DNA of 64,000 nucleotides, from assembly GCF_963678635.1 (NCBI RefSeq), contig NC_087062.1, positions 88,819,845-88,883,844 of the forward strand, read 5' to 3'. Positions 46,113 to 56,580 of this stretch are shown here, piece by piece. Made by a program: the position numbers and the translations under genes. The notes below the pieces were generated by a model, which saw only the letters and a list, made by a program, of their open reading frames with translations, ran no database searches and had not been told where the DNA came from. This DNA is from Symsagittifera roscoffensis (Eukaryota > Xenacoelomorpha > Acoela > Convolutidae). The number at the start of each line of letters is the position of its first letter. Position 1 is the stretch's first letter.

Positions 46113-47569
46113 CAGGGTGTTTCAAATAAACTGTAATGTTATAAAAGCTTCTCATTTCATAACTGTTGATCAGTTCGACTTCAAATTCGGTGATATTATG
46201 TAGAACAGGCGGAGATTTGATAAAACTCAAAAACTGCGTTGATGAATTGAACTCGATAGTGAATACCCGCGATTTTCCAACTATTTCACTCTTCCACGCA
46301 ACAAAAAATTTTTTAAACTATTTGTTCATACGTAAATGAAAACAACGAAATGGTTTTCACAGTAAACGAAGAAAAACGGATCATTTGTTTGTTTGCAATT
46401 TATGAATCCCCAACTGAAGTTCGGAGAAGATATATCAATGAATATTACATTGCCCCACGCGTTGCATCAACACTTCAACTTACGCAGTTTATCAGAGTGT
46501 GGAAACGGTTCCAAGAAAGAGGCGGGTTATCGAAATTTCAAGGGCAGCATCGAAAAGGAACGGGGTTACCAGGAACCGATGAAGCGAATGCCAGTATTAT
46601 AAGACACTTTGATTTTCATCCTAAAGATTCAATAACTAAAGCAGCAGCTGATTTGGGGTTGAGCCGCACCACAACTTGGAGAGTCGCGAGAGCTGCCAAA
46701 ATGAAGCCCTACAAAGTGCTCAAAACACACCAAATTAAAGAGACGAACTTCGGCTTGAGACTTACTTTTGGTGTCTGGTGCTTGAGCAAGATTGAAACAG
46801 CGGCAGATTTCACATCACGGGTGATTTTCTCAGACGAAAAGTGGTGGGTGCTCGACAGCTCTCCAAATTCTCAAAACGATAGGAGATGGAGTTTAGTTAA
46901 CCCCAGAGAATACGCGGAGTGCAAGTACCAGGGCAAAAAGAAAGTGATGTGCTGGATGGGTTTCCTTCAAGGAGCTGTTCTTGGCCCGTTTTGGTTCGTA
47001 GACGAACAGCAACGACCAATAACACTGAACCAGTTTTCGTATCTGAACATGCTGGAACACGACCTCTGGCCAGTCCATCGAGAACGACGAAACTTGAGGC
47101 GCATATGGTTTATGCAAGACGGAGCCACATGTCACTGCACGGGGCGCGTACTCGGTTGGCTTGGGACAAAGTTCAACGACAGAATTATAAGTAGATGAAC
47201 CCCTATACCCTGGCCACCTCAGAGTCCGGACCTGAATCCCCTGGATTTTTGGCTGTGGGGTCATCTAGGGAAAATTGTTCATGGTGCGAATCCACGAAGT
47301 ATTGACGAACTCATGCAAACTGTAGAAGATGCCCGAAATACAATAACGCCCGATAATATCGAAGAGTCATTGAGAAATTTGACGAAAAGATTACAAAGCT
47401 GTAATGCTCAAAACGGCGGACACTTTCAGCATCTTTTATAAAACAATTTTATCAGATATTCAAATCTCCGCCACTTATCTATCTTGTGCAGAAAAAATTG
47501 TGTATTTATCTCTTCTCAAAAAAAATGTTATAGCGTTTTATAAAATTACAGTTTATTTGAAACACCCTG
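46113..47569 (+). mobile_element. Tc1/mariner-type transposon, DD41D group
   Basis: Terminal inverted repeats of 34 bp with one mismatch (CAGGGTGTTTCAAATAAACT...) lie at 46113-46146 and 47536-47569, bounded by TA at 46111-46112 and 47570-47571, the target duplication of this superfamily. The element is 1,457 bp and contains one transposase frame. High terminal-repeat identity and only one visible coding lesion suggest a young copy. Confidence 0.95.
46350..47441 (+). pseudogene. Mariner-type DD41D transposase with one in-frame stop
   Basis: The enzyme would cut out and reinsert its own element. The frame is 363 residues long, ending at TAA 47439-47441, with a single TGA at 47196-47198 (codon 283). 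An N-terminal helix-turn-helix (about residues 1-60, DUF4817-like) and a second one near SITKAAADLGLSRTTTWRVA (about 93-115) bind the ends. Catalytic aspartates are Asp162 (FSDEKWW), Asp257 (MQDGA) and Asp299 (SPDLNPLDFWLWG). Forty-one residues separate the last two, and the stop falls between them, so the truncated product lacks Asp299. Relatives usually have Arg at this position (family knowledge), which fits a CGA-to-TGA change. Everything else looks intact. Confidence 0.93.
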
Positions 47570-47571
47570 TA

Positions 47572-49157
47572 GTTTGTTAATTTTTTAACTTTTTTATTTT
47601 TAAGAAGATTTTTATTTTCAATAAATTTTCGTTAAATTCTGAGGGTGTCAAAATTGATTATTTTGCCAGTTTCAACGATGTCATTCAACAAAGCCAAATA
47701 GGAACCTTTTGAGTTTGTATCTCTTAAAAGTTGTTCGTGATTTTTGTTACTAAGCTCCTAATAAATGACTAAAACAAACTCGAGGGTTTTTAAATTATAG
47801 AAAAAATATACCGTTAATGAAATAGTTGCTTGAGACATTGGATTTGATTTTCTTCGGTCGTTGTCAAAAACTGTTTTAAAAACGTTTTTCGGCAATCTTT
47901 TAATTTTGCCAATCTTGTACTTTGGTATTCTGGAACTGAACAATTCAAAGCATTTTAAGACGGAATGATAGTAGCAAAATCATGATCGGCGCAGTCGCGC
48001 CAATGGGTTGTGAGCTTGCCTACAGAGGGTAAGACTATACAAAAGTTAGAGCTGATTATCAGCGTGAAGCGGCAAAGCGCGCGTAGCGCCCCCACCGGCG
48101 GCGACCTTGAACCGAGATAGTCAGCTCAGTTATCTCCAACTCTAAGCAATTGAACTGTTTTTAGACCATAAAGTAGTTTGGCATAGGGTAGATTGGCATT
48201 GGGTAAATTGGAACATAGGGTAGATTAGTATAGGGTAGAATGGCATAAGGTAAATTGGAATAGGGTAGATTGACCTGGAACCATAATCAACAGCCCTTGT
48301 TGGCGGTTATGGATTATCCTTCGTTTCACAGCTTAGTGTATGTGCTCTTAGATTTCTGAAAGCAGCTCGTTTTTATATGGAGTATCTGCGTTTTTGGTGT
48401 TTGATTTTCGGAAAACAGCTAAAACGAGCTCTATACATTAAATTCTGTTGTTTGCCGATCTGGAAATTTTTGTGTTCTGAAAAAAAGTTGGCAAACTCTG
48501 CTAAATTCCACTGTTTGGTAGAAATTTTGGGTCTGGTTTGGAAATGGATGTTTGAATAATAATTTTGTTCAAATTTTGTTATTGATTTTATTAGTTGACA
48601 CTAATATAATCACAGCAATTTTAGCTTTTAATGTGAGTATTAAAAATGTCACAAAAATATTTGCACAAATTGACTCAATAAAACATTAACTGATCAAAAT
48701 TTTGTGGACTTGCAGTTTGAGAAATTTGAACATTTTGTAGTTAATTTATGTCAACAAACATAGTTTTCACAATTTTGCGCTTTAAGAAACAATAAAAAGG
48801 CCTTTATTACCGAAAACTTGTGCGCTGCGCGCAAGTTTTCTATAATTAGACCAAAAAACTGTTTTTAGCACTTTGTTGAGGGCATTTATCGCTGGTGAGC
48901 GTTTTTGGAGTTTCCCGTCTAGCTGTAAATCGACCTATTGCATTCATAGGTGAATTAGTGGTCAGATTTGGACAGTTTTCAAAATGAACAAATAGTATTT
49001 TTTTGGTCATCCCAAAAATTAGTTTTTTGGGCTATCCGGGAATCATTCAGTTAGAAAGAACAGCCTTTTTGCTTGTCTACCCACAAACATCAACTTTTTT
49101 AACGGATCCAAATAACTTACAAATGCAATTTTTTAATTTTTGCAGTAGTGAGTAACT
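47572..49157. other. Intergenic with repeats and decayed gene-B-like intron DNA
   Basis: Blocks at 47985-48125 recur near 16854-16990. A GGGTAGATTGG minisatellite is at 48177-48275. From about 49100 the sequence (ACGGATCCAAATAACTTACA) matches the intron of gene B around 28261, leading into the exon-2 scrap. No ORF is supported. Confidence 0.5.
48177..48275 (+). repeat. Short minisatellite, GGGTAGATTGG-type
   Basis: About seven units of 12-23 bp around GGCATAGGGTAGATTGG follow each other with base changes (GGTAAATTGG, GGTAGATTAG, GGTAGAATGG). Their period is irregular. Confidence 0.8.
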
Positions 49158-49214
49158 GTGACCAAGTTGGCTGCACTTGCAAGTGTGCCGACGAGAAAAC
49201 AACGAAGAAGTGAA
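49158..49214 (+). pseudogene. Exon-2 scrap of an eight-cysteine peptide gene
   Basis: The frame CDQVGCTCKCADEKTTKK followed by TGA is the last third of exon 2, closest to gene B (C-x4-C-x-C-x-C plus Lys tail). Everything upstream of the fifth Cys is missing. About 50 bases of intron-like sequence homologous to gene B near 28261-28295 precede it, and gene-B-like 3' flank follows to about 49560. An internal deletion in a duplicated gene explains the arrangement. Confidence 0.85.
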
Positions 49215-49567
49215 GTAAAAGTGACACTGAATTTTCGCAATTTCAGACAGATTTTTGTTTTTAATCTCATATGAACTTACTTCTCTTCAACCAAAGTAAA
49301 GGTTCTGCAAATTATAGAAAACATATGCTTGTTTTGAAATAGTTACAATTGTCGGTGACTTTTTGTTGTTGCAATTTTTGTTTTTCAAATCAACTCATAA
49401 TTTATAATGAAAATCACTATCTTTGAAGTTGTTTTTAAACCATAGATACTTGACCCATCGTTTCGGTTGTAAAGTAAGAAAACGATCTACTTTAGATTAG
49501 TTTTGATATAATTTGATGTTTTAAAAATTAACGTTTTTTTTATGTTAGCGATGAACTAAGCCAAAAG

Positions 49568-50288
49568 ACAATGCGGCAATCCAATGCGCAGATGCACATG
49601 CAAAAGAAAATAAAAAGAAATTTAGGGTTTTGAAGTTTGAGGGCTTTATAGAATTTTTCTCATTTTTGAGAGAAAAATTATTTAGGTTTGCTTCAGTTTA
49701 AGGGCAAAACCTTCGGGGTCATTTCGTAGCACAATTTTTGTCAGTTTAAATTGTGATAGCAGTCATTTATGACGCAGATTTGAAGGAAATTTTTATTCCG
49801 TATTCTTGTTCAAAAAAACGCTTATTTTAAGTGAGTATTGCTACATCTTTCCAGTGTATACCTTTTCGTCAATATTATACTTCGGATCTCTTGAATTAAA
49901 CAGTTCAAAAAAACGTAACAATGTTGTTCCCTTTTCGACGGTGATACAATGCGGCAATCCAATGCGCAGATGCACATGCAAAAAAAAAACAAAAAAAGTT
50001 TAGGGTTTTGAAGTTTGAGGGCTTTATAGAATTTTTCCCATTTTTGAGAGAAAATTTGTTTAGGTTTGCTTTCAGCGCAACTTTTGTCAGTTTAAATTGT
50101 GGTAGCAATCATTTATGACGCGGATTTGAAGGAATTTTTATTCCGTATTCTTGTTCAAAAAAACGCTTGTTCAAAGTGAGTTTTACTACATCGTTCTAAT
50201 GTATACCTTTTGTCAATATTATACTTCGGATCTCTTGAATTAAACAGTTCAAAAAACGTAATAATTGGCCCGTTTCGACGGTGATAGA
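49568..50288 (+). repeat. Tandem duplication, 379-bp unit
   Basis: CAATGCGGCAATCCAATGCG starts both units at 49568 and 49947. Matching continues through CGTATTCTTGTTC to TTTCGACGGTGATA (49946 and about 50288). The second unit lacks about 40 bp. Short ORFs in it, including one ending CTCKKKTKK, are not conserved between units. Confidence 0.88.
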
Positions 50289-50640
50289 TTAACCTTCCCG
50301 TAATAGTTTAACATATTAAATTCTGAGAAAAACTCGTACCTACATTGCAATTTTACTTTTTTGCTCTTAATTGTTTGAAAAATATCGAATTGAGTTCTAT
50401 TCATCAAAATCTGCTTTCTCTGCTGCCTCAAAAATTTTCTGCTCCGTAAGCAAAAATGTTCAAAATCTGCTATAGTTTATTGGCCAGTAGATTACTACTG
50501 GGCCTGGTTTTGAAAGCGGATGTTCGTTTTATACTTTTTTTGTTGAAAATGGAGTTTTCAGCCTTCTTTAATTATTGTTATACACGCAGAACTGAACTAA
50601 TTCAGTTTCTGGTAGTTACTGGGTTGAATCGTTTAATATA
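50289..50640. other. Intergenic, no feature seen
   Basis: One short incidental ORF (50456-50641) without recognisable features. Confidence 0.4.
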
Positions 50641-51163
50641 ACAAAACTGCTCGTTTCAGGGCCAAGCCCTGAATCTTCCGACTGCCTTTTTTGTTTATGA
50701 AGCAGTAATAACATTAGAAAAGTCAATGTAATAAAAAAATGAATTTTTTTTCTAAAATTTGTGATTTTTTGTGAAAATCATCCACCCACACGCCATATAA
50801 AACACAAAGTGATAGATTTGCTTCTATTAACAAATCAATTATGGCGTATAAGCTTCCTTGAACCAATTTGGAACAATTTCTATTCAGGATTAAATCTCCA
50901 CTTACGCGTTCATAGCCCGAAATATATCGCTCGTTAATTGTCCAAAATTGGCCAAAATGGCAATCTGTAAAACCCCATAACTTTACAAAAAATGATCACA
51001 GGTGAAATAGTTTTTCAAAATTAAGCTCCATACAACAATACCTTTCGAATGATAAAAAAATTCCGTCAAAAATAGCTAGTTAATAAGACAAAAATTGTCT
51101 GAAGAAAAAAAAACCCACCCAGAGCACAAATACTCCGTTACTTTCGTATCGAAAGTCGGAACA
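50641..51163 (-). repeat. R1 repeat copy d, inverted
   Basis: Complete R1: on the minus strand it begins GTTCCGACTTTCGATACGAA and ends AACGAGCAGTTTTG, with all internal palindromic blocks present. It is about the same length as copies a and b (521-523 bp). Flanking trinucleotides are TTG on one side and TTA on the other. Confidence 0.88.
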
Positions 51164-51458
51164 AAAAACAAAAACTTTTTTATCAGCCGAACAATAATGT
51201 TAAAGAAAAGTTTTAATCTTTTTTATCTCACTCTCAGCAGTGTTCAGTTTAAAAATGAGTATTAAATATGTCATAAATATAGGAAAAAAGGAAAAGTAGA
51301 TAAGTTTTATAAAAATAATTTTAAAGCACATTTTTATCGTAATTTTGAGGGCTTGAATTCCCAAAATTTCAAAAGAAGTGGACCTCGAGTTAGCATGTTA
51401 TTTAGTTCATAAATAAAAGTCATGGTTTTGACGTCTTGTTGATATTAAAGTTAACTTT
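51164..51458. other. Intergenic upstream of gene E
   Basis: No coding frame. It leads into the conserved 5' block of gene E. Confidence 0.4.
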
Positions 51459-51521
51459 TAAAGAAACAATATTTGAAGTGTCAGCAGTTTGGTATTCAAA
51501 CAGTTTTGTGATTCAGAACAA
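51459..51521 (+). promoter_or_regulatory. Conserved 5' flanking block of gene E
   Basis: AAAGAAACAATATTTGAAGT, then GTATTCAAACAGTTTTGTGA just before the ATG, match the equivalent stretches ahead of genes C (30452-30518) and D (43683-43746). It may hold the transcribed leader and core promoter. Confidence 0.5.
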
Positions 51522-54245
51522 ATGGATTCCAAATCAATTTTTGTGCAAATTGCGTTTTTTATCATAAGTTTTCCAAAACAGTGCGTAAGCTGCAACCATC
51601 TGGATGAAATGCTAAACAAGGATGATGCAAACGAGCACCAGCACCTGCCTTTTGGTCACGTGGAAGAAAAATTTAGGAATCCTTTGCGGTTAGTGGAAGA
51701 TTTTGTTTCACGGGTCCGGGGTCTTTTCGGTTATACCCCCTAAATGGATGAATGTGGCAATTCAAACTTCGAATTGAAATTGAAAGCGCGAAAGCGAATG
51801 AAACAAACAATTAAATACCATTTGCGTGCAAATAACAGCTGCTCGATTAGAAAACCTTGTGATAAATTAGCCATATACATTTTTTCCTAATCAAACAGCT
51901 GCTAATTGCACGCCAATGTTATTTAATTGTTCCGGCTTTCGAAGAAAGCGGAATATTTATGCTGGGTGTGGTTTTTTTTTGTTCAGTCAATTTTCGCCGA
52001 TAGAAATAATAGTTTTCGACAAAATTTTTTAATAACCCATTGAAGTTATGAAGTTCTGAGTTCAAATGTAAAAATTTATTTACCTCCGACTATTTTTTGG
52101 AAAGTTGGAAAGGTTTTGAACTTGCCAAATTGGCCATGTTCTGGTCTAAATTATGCGCGCTTTGAAGAATTTATTCATATTGCTGATAGCGTAACGCGAA
52201 TTATTTATGCGTGGCGAATTATGCCGCACAGCAAAATCGTTCCAAATTGAATTAAGGCTAGCTAATCGGATCGGTCGTATTAATCTCGTACGACGCAACA
52301 TTTCACACTTTGATATTGTCTAAAAGTTATAAGTTTTCAATATTTTCTTTTCTCAAAAACTATTCGATATGAATTAAGGGATAGTCGGAACATTCAGGGC
52401 TTTGCCCTGATATTCGAGCAGTCTTGTTGTTTGTTTCAATTTTAATTGCGCTTTCAATTTCAACTCGGAATTTGAATTGCCAAATTTATCCATTTACAAG
52501 AGTATAACCGAAAAGACCCCGGGTCCCTTCTTGTTCTTTTTGTTACGGATCCAGCACGATTTTTAAATCTTTTCATAGCACAATATTTTGATCGCATTTG
52601 CTGATTAATATGGTTTTATCAGAGATTTTAAGCTCTAAAACCGTACAAGCTGTTCCAAACTATCGCACTGAAAGCTCAACTGACATATAATTGGGAATAC
52701 CAAAAAAATCTAATCTAGCATAAAATATCACTTTTTGGTGAGATATTTGTCGCCAAGAAGTTAATGGAACGAAGAGGTTATAATTCGAGTTGAGGTGGTG
52801 AGTTTCTTTTTTATTAGGGGCACTGGCGGACCCAACTTATATCGGTTAATCAAAACTCATTTAATAGGAACGAGCTGACCAAACACAATATGGAATTTAC
52901 TCAATCTCATGAACACTTCGACCAAAACAAATGATTGTAAAATGCCAGGGAACTGATATCGGATTTTCTCGAAGGCTGGTGACGATTTTCAAATGGTTCT
53001 CAAAATAGTTTTCCGAGCTATCCCGAAACACTAGAAATGTTCTTTTGAGTCACAATTTTTTGAGCCCACAGACAAATTTTTAGAAAAAAATGTAATGCAG
53101 TTGATGAGCTGCTTTTGGAAATATTATATCAAAAGTCAAAGTTTTGGTTTTTGCTAATCTTTTAATTTTGACGTTTATATCTCAAGTTGTTTATTTGCGT
53201 CATCATAGCAAGATAAGATTACACTTTTTTTGTTTTTGAGCCAGAATCAGTCACAAGGTAATTTTCTTTGATACTTTTGTTCCTGTGTAGTCTAGAAACA
53301 AATAGTTAACGTTGTCAATTTCCATAGGCTAAGCTTATTCTTTTGTTTTTTTGCTCATTTGTTTGATTTTTTCTATTGCTGTAGATTGTACGGCACATTT
53401 TATGGTTCAAATGCATCTGTTCAATTTTAATTATCTAGTAAAAAAGAATTGCAAAAAAATGATTTCAAATTTTTGAAATCAGCCTTGAACATTCTGATTG
53501 AACGATTCCGCTAAGCTATGATCATTCCGAGTACCCTTCATGGTCCTAGAAACAGTTTCTGAAACCATCAATAAAAAAAGTAATAAAATTTTCAAAAAAT
53601 GCTTAAAAAATTGATTTTTTTTTTGTAAGAAATTTTCCACCGCACGCTATTCCAAATGCAAAAGATTGCTCTGAGCGGCTAGTAAAGCAAAAATATCTTG
53701 CATCAAATCAGTTTGGAATGAATTAGGAGCAGATTCAATAGCGGCTTACATATTGATAGTAGGAAAAATTTCGCGCAACTCTCGTGTGTTAGTCAAGTTG
53801 GCAATTTTCAAACCCCGATTACTATTTTTGATGATTTAAGATTTTAAAAAATTAGTTCAAAAAGAGCTAGTTAAAAAGCTAAAGAAATCAAATATATAAA
53901 TCAAAAATATTCCACTGAAAAAAAGTTCAACAAGGTTCACAAGTAAAATTACTGACGTCTGTTTATATCTTTCAACTTTTGATGGGTTTGATTTGTAGGT
54001 TTCTGTCAAACAGCAAAGCTATTGATGACGCGACTGAGGTTGTGACCAAAATTACCGGCTGGTGGGTGTGGATTTGGACAGGATGTAAAGAAGATTTCCA
54101 GTGTGTCACTCCGTGCAAGGGAAATTTTGGGGTCACTTACGTATCCCCTTTGTCCCATTTTTGTCCTGAAGTTGTTGAAAAATGTCATCAAATCGGCTGC
54201 ACGTGTAGGTGTGCTGTTGAGAGAACAATGAAAAAAACAGCTTGA
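51522..54245 (+). CDS. Gene E: secreted Trp-rich eight-cysteine peptide
   Basis: Exons 51522-51688 and 53999-54245 are joined across a 2,310-bp intron (CG|GTTAGT..TTGTAG|G, phase 2 in Arg56), giving 137 residues. The start chosen is ATG 51522; an upstream in-frame TTG lies outside the homologous region. The signal peptide ends CVSC (residue 25). The acidic, His-rich proregion contains HVEEKFRN. Exon 2 reads FLSNSKAIDDATE, then GWWVWIWTGC and cysteines 85, 91, 95, 111, 118, 123, 125 and 127, and a basic tail ERTMKKTA. It is the closest relative of B and D. The intron carries three nested fold-back elements (51712-52526). The frame is intact throughout. Confidence 0.87.
51809..51928. mobile_element. 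Inner hairpin element nested in the outer fold-back
   Basis: AATTAAATACCATTTGCGTG.. at 51809-51850 is the inverted partner of the sequence ending ..ATGTTATTTAATT at 51928. The arms are about 42 bp with a few mismatches and include CAGCTG in both. The loop is about 36 bp. It looks like a 120-bp MITE. Confidence 0.85.
51930..52426 (+). repeat. R1 repeat copy e, nested in intron of gene E
   Basis: A diverged R1 starting TTCCGGCTTTCGAAGAAAGC and ending ATTCGAGCAGTCTTG, with an intact CAGGGCTTTGCCCTG hairpin. TTG flanks both sides (51927-51929 and 52427-52429), the same three-base flank as copy b. Confidence 0.85.
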
Positions 54246-54832
54246 CTGCGAGTTATGAAAACATAAAGATAGTTTTTTCACTACATTAACTTACTTCTTT
54301 GAAAATTTAATTCTTTTCTCGGTAAAATTTTCGGACCAATTTTTATATTTTCAAAGTAAATCAGTCTTAATTCTGCAACCAAGTTTTCAAGAATTGCGTG
54401 GACGCCCCCTACTCTCAGTTATTCGATCTCCTGCCGACCCAATGTGTCCTCCTTTGTACTGTTTTGAGATATCCATTTTTGGCTGACGGGCCCTAAAAAT
54501 TTTTTAAAGGCCTATATTTACTAATTTTAAGCAGTAATCGCACTCTAAAAGTGAGTTTGGTGCCAAATAGTCAACTAAAAAGAAAACACGCTGGAGTACT
54601 GCAATTTTTCTCATCATTTTTTCCCAAAAAATGTCCTAAAACGTCTTTCTTTGAGGTGTTTTGTGAAATTTGTCTGCAATGCAGAAAACGTTCTGACAAC
54701 ACAAAGTTTGCATGCTGACAACACAAAGTTAGCAAAGCTGCATGCTATCAGTAAAGCCATTTGGTTGACATCAAAAACGCAAAAACGTAAAACCGAATTC
54801 TGAATTTTCCAAGTATTTCAGTTGAAAAAACA
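54246..54832. other. 3' flank of gene E, intergenic
   Basis: No gene. A 19-20-bp direct repeat around TGACAACACAAAGTTxGCA occurs at about 54694 and 54717. Confidence 0.45.
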
Positions 54833-56080
54833 TCAATCGATATAGATATTGTGAACGGTGAAATCTGTGACACGAATATCGAACGTGCCGCTGGTTACCT
54901 GTCCCAAACAACACGAGCCATAAGATCCACATTTAATGCTGCGATACTTTTTGATAATGGGCTCCCATTTCATGTTCTTCTGGATCACGGAAGCCAGATC
55001 TCCTATTGCATCCCAAAACATGGCGTAACTTCAACAATCCAATTTTTTGCGAGAGAGAACATGTTGTAGATCAAACTCTTGTTGACAACCATCACACTTG
55101 GAGTATGCTTTCAATAGAGGCTTTTTATGTCTAAGAGTCAAAGCATCTCGGAACTCAATCTTTAAAAGGTCGAAATTATCACCTTCTTCTGGACCAAATA
55201 TCGTCTTCCTGCCACAATTCTGATACCGAGCGTGTTAAATAAACACAACTTCATCGAATTTTTTGGAATGTACAACCAAGTAGTCCTTGCTTGGCTCAGA
55301 TTAGTTACCATATTCTACCTAAATCTCATTTAAGAGTGTCGGCCAACCAAAAAATCTTCTTCAAGTCACCAATAGCTCCTGACTCATTTCCGTATCACAT
55401 TTGGTGATTATCATCAGGGTATTCGAGTGAATTGATCTGAGGCATAAGAGAGACTCCATAAAACAACATAGCCAGTGGATCTTCCTAAATTTCTTCTCAC
55501 GGCTATAAGGACTTCTGATGTTCCTGCATTTACCAGTGGTGCATATCCTCTGTAGGTATTGAAAAGAAAACGGGAACACCCTTGCCATGACACTCTGACA
55601 TTCTATAATGCAGTTTAACGGTTCACTGAGTTAACTGCATTCGAAGCGTCTATCAGTAGCAAGCCATTTCCCTCCTCTTTGTTGCTATCGAAGGTTTCTT
55701 CCATCGCGTGGACTGCTCCTTTGATACCTGACATTAAGTCACAGGCCAGTTGAATTGATCCACATACCTCTTCAAACTCATGCACACAATTATTATCGCA
55801 GGCATTCGCCAATTCCTATTCGTCTGACTTCTGGGTAGTTGTCCAGTCCAATCAATCGACCAGACATCAAAGCTCGATTTTGACCTCAAGGAATGATTTC
55901 AATTGCAATTTGAGTGATCAATGCGGCCACTTCATCCCTTAAACTTGAAGTATAAGCACCAAAACGGAGAAACACATCTTTCCTAGGATCTGAATCTGTT
56001 CATGATAGTCCTGCTGCACGTGGCGTGATCTGGAAAACTTTTCGATATGAGCTGAAGTGATAATAACTGTTTCTAACTCT
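54833..56080 (-). pseudogene. LINE-type reverse transcriptase relic
   Basis: Read on the minus strand from 56080 leftwards, pieces in different frames give SGRLIGLDNYPEVRRIGIGE, then (55812-55615) AVHAMEETFDSNKEEGNGLL followed by LIDASNAVNSVNR, then FLFNTYRGYAPLV. After these come the decayed region of the RT catalytic box, FNTLGIRIVAGRRYL, CDGCQQEFDLQHVLS and finally (55021-54833) WDAIGDLASVI..FDIRVTDFTV. This order of RT palm, thumb and a CxxC-containing C-terminal domain is that of a non-LTR retrotransposon. At least four frame changes and several stops are present. The clade is not assigned. Confidence 0.75.
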
Positions 56081-56580
56081 GGTAAACTATCAACATGAGT
56101 TTGCTTATGGGGTTGACAAAAGTTAATTTGGTAAAGTGGGACTTTATGACTAATCTTTGCTATATCACCAAATGAGCCAAATCTTATATCTGACTTTGAT
56201 TTTGGGTGTTTTTTGTGCTTTAACTCTCTTGCTTTGTTTTTGAAATTTCAGTTCTTTTATCTGCCGTTTTTTTTTCAATAGTTTTCCATCTATTTATTTA
56301 CAATAGTTTTGCCACATTTCCATCAATCACACTCTTGCTTTGTTTTGCTGTTTCTGTTATATGATCGCAATTTTCACACGTGATAATCGGACCGACCGCG
56401 TGCGTCGACATCGACGATATTGGTGTAAGATTGGTAATTCATGATGACAATGGTCGAAAATTGCGAAATTTGATTTTAACGTAAACCGACTGTATGAACT
56501 TGTACCAATGAAATTAAAAGATAGATAAGCTTAGTTTGAGAGCAAACAATCGTAATCGGACTCTGCACCTTGAATTTGAC
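56081..56580. other. Intergenic, no feature seen
   Basis: No supported frame; the left part may still be decayed LINE 5' sequence. Confidence 0.35.

Larger units (their letters stand above)
51712..52526. mobile_element. Outer fold-back element in intron of gene E
   Basis: Arms of about 97 bp, 51712-51808 and 52430-52526, are inverted copies: GGGGTCTTTTCGGTTATAC at the outer ends and TTGAAATTGAAAGCGC..GAAACAAAC at the inner ends, with GGCAATTCAAA between. The element's centre now contains an inner hairpin and an R1 copy. No ORF. Confidence 0.85.

Noticed and set aside
49806-50003. ORF ending RRCTCKKKTKK, looking like a cysteine-peptide tail
   Set aside because: It lies in a tandem duplication, is not conserved in the sister unit's frame and lacks the rest of the motif.
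54851-55069. Plus-strand frame containing LLDHGSQISY, resembling a retropepsin
   Set aside because: The opposite strand reads as the C-terminal end of a LINE RT that continues leftward from other LINE pieces; the plus-strand similarity is short and isolated, with His in the catalytic D-[ST]-G position.
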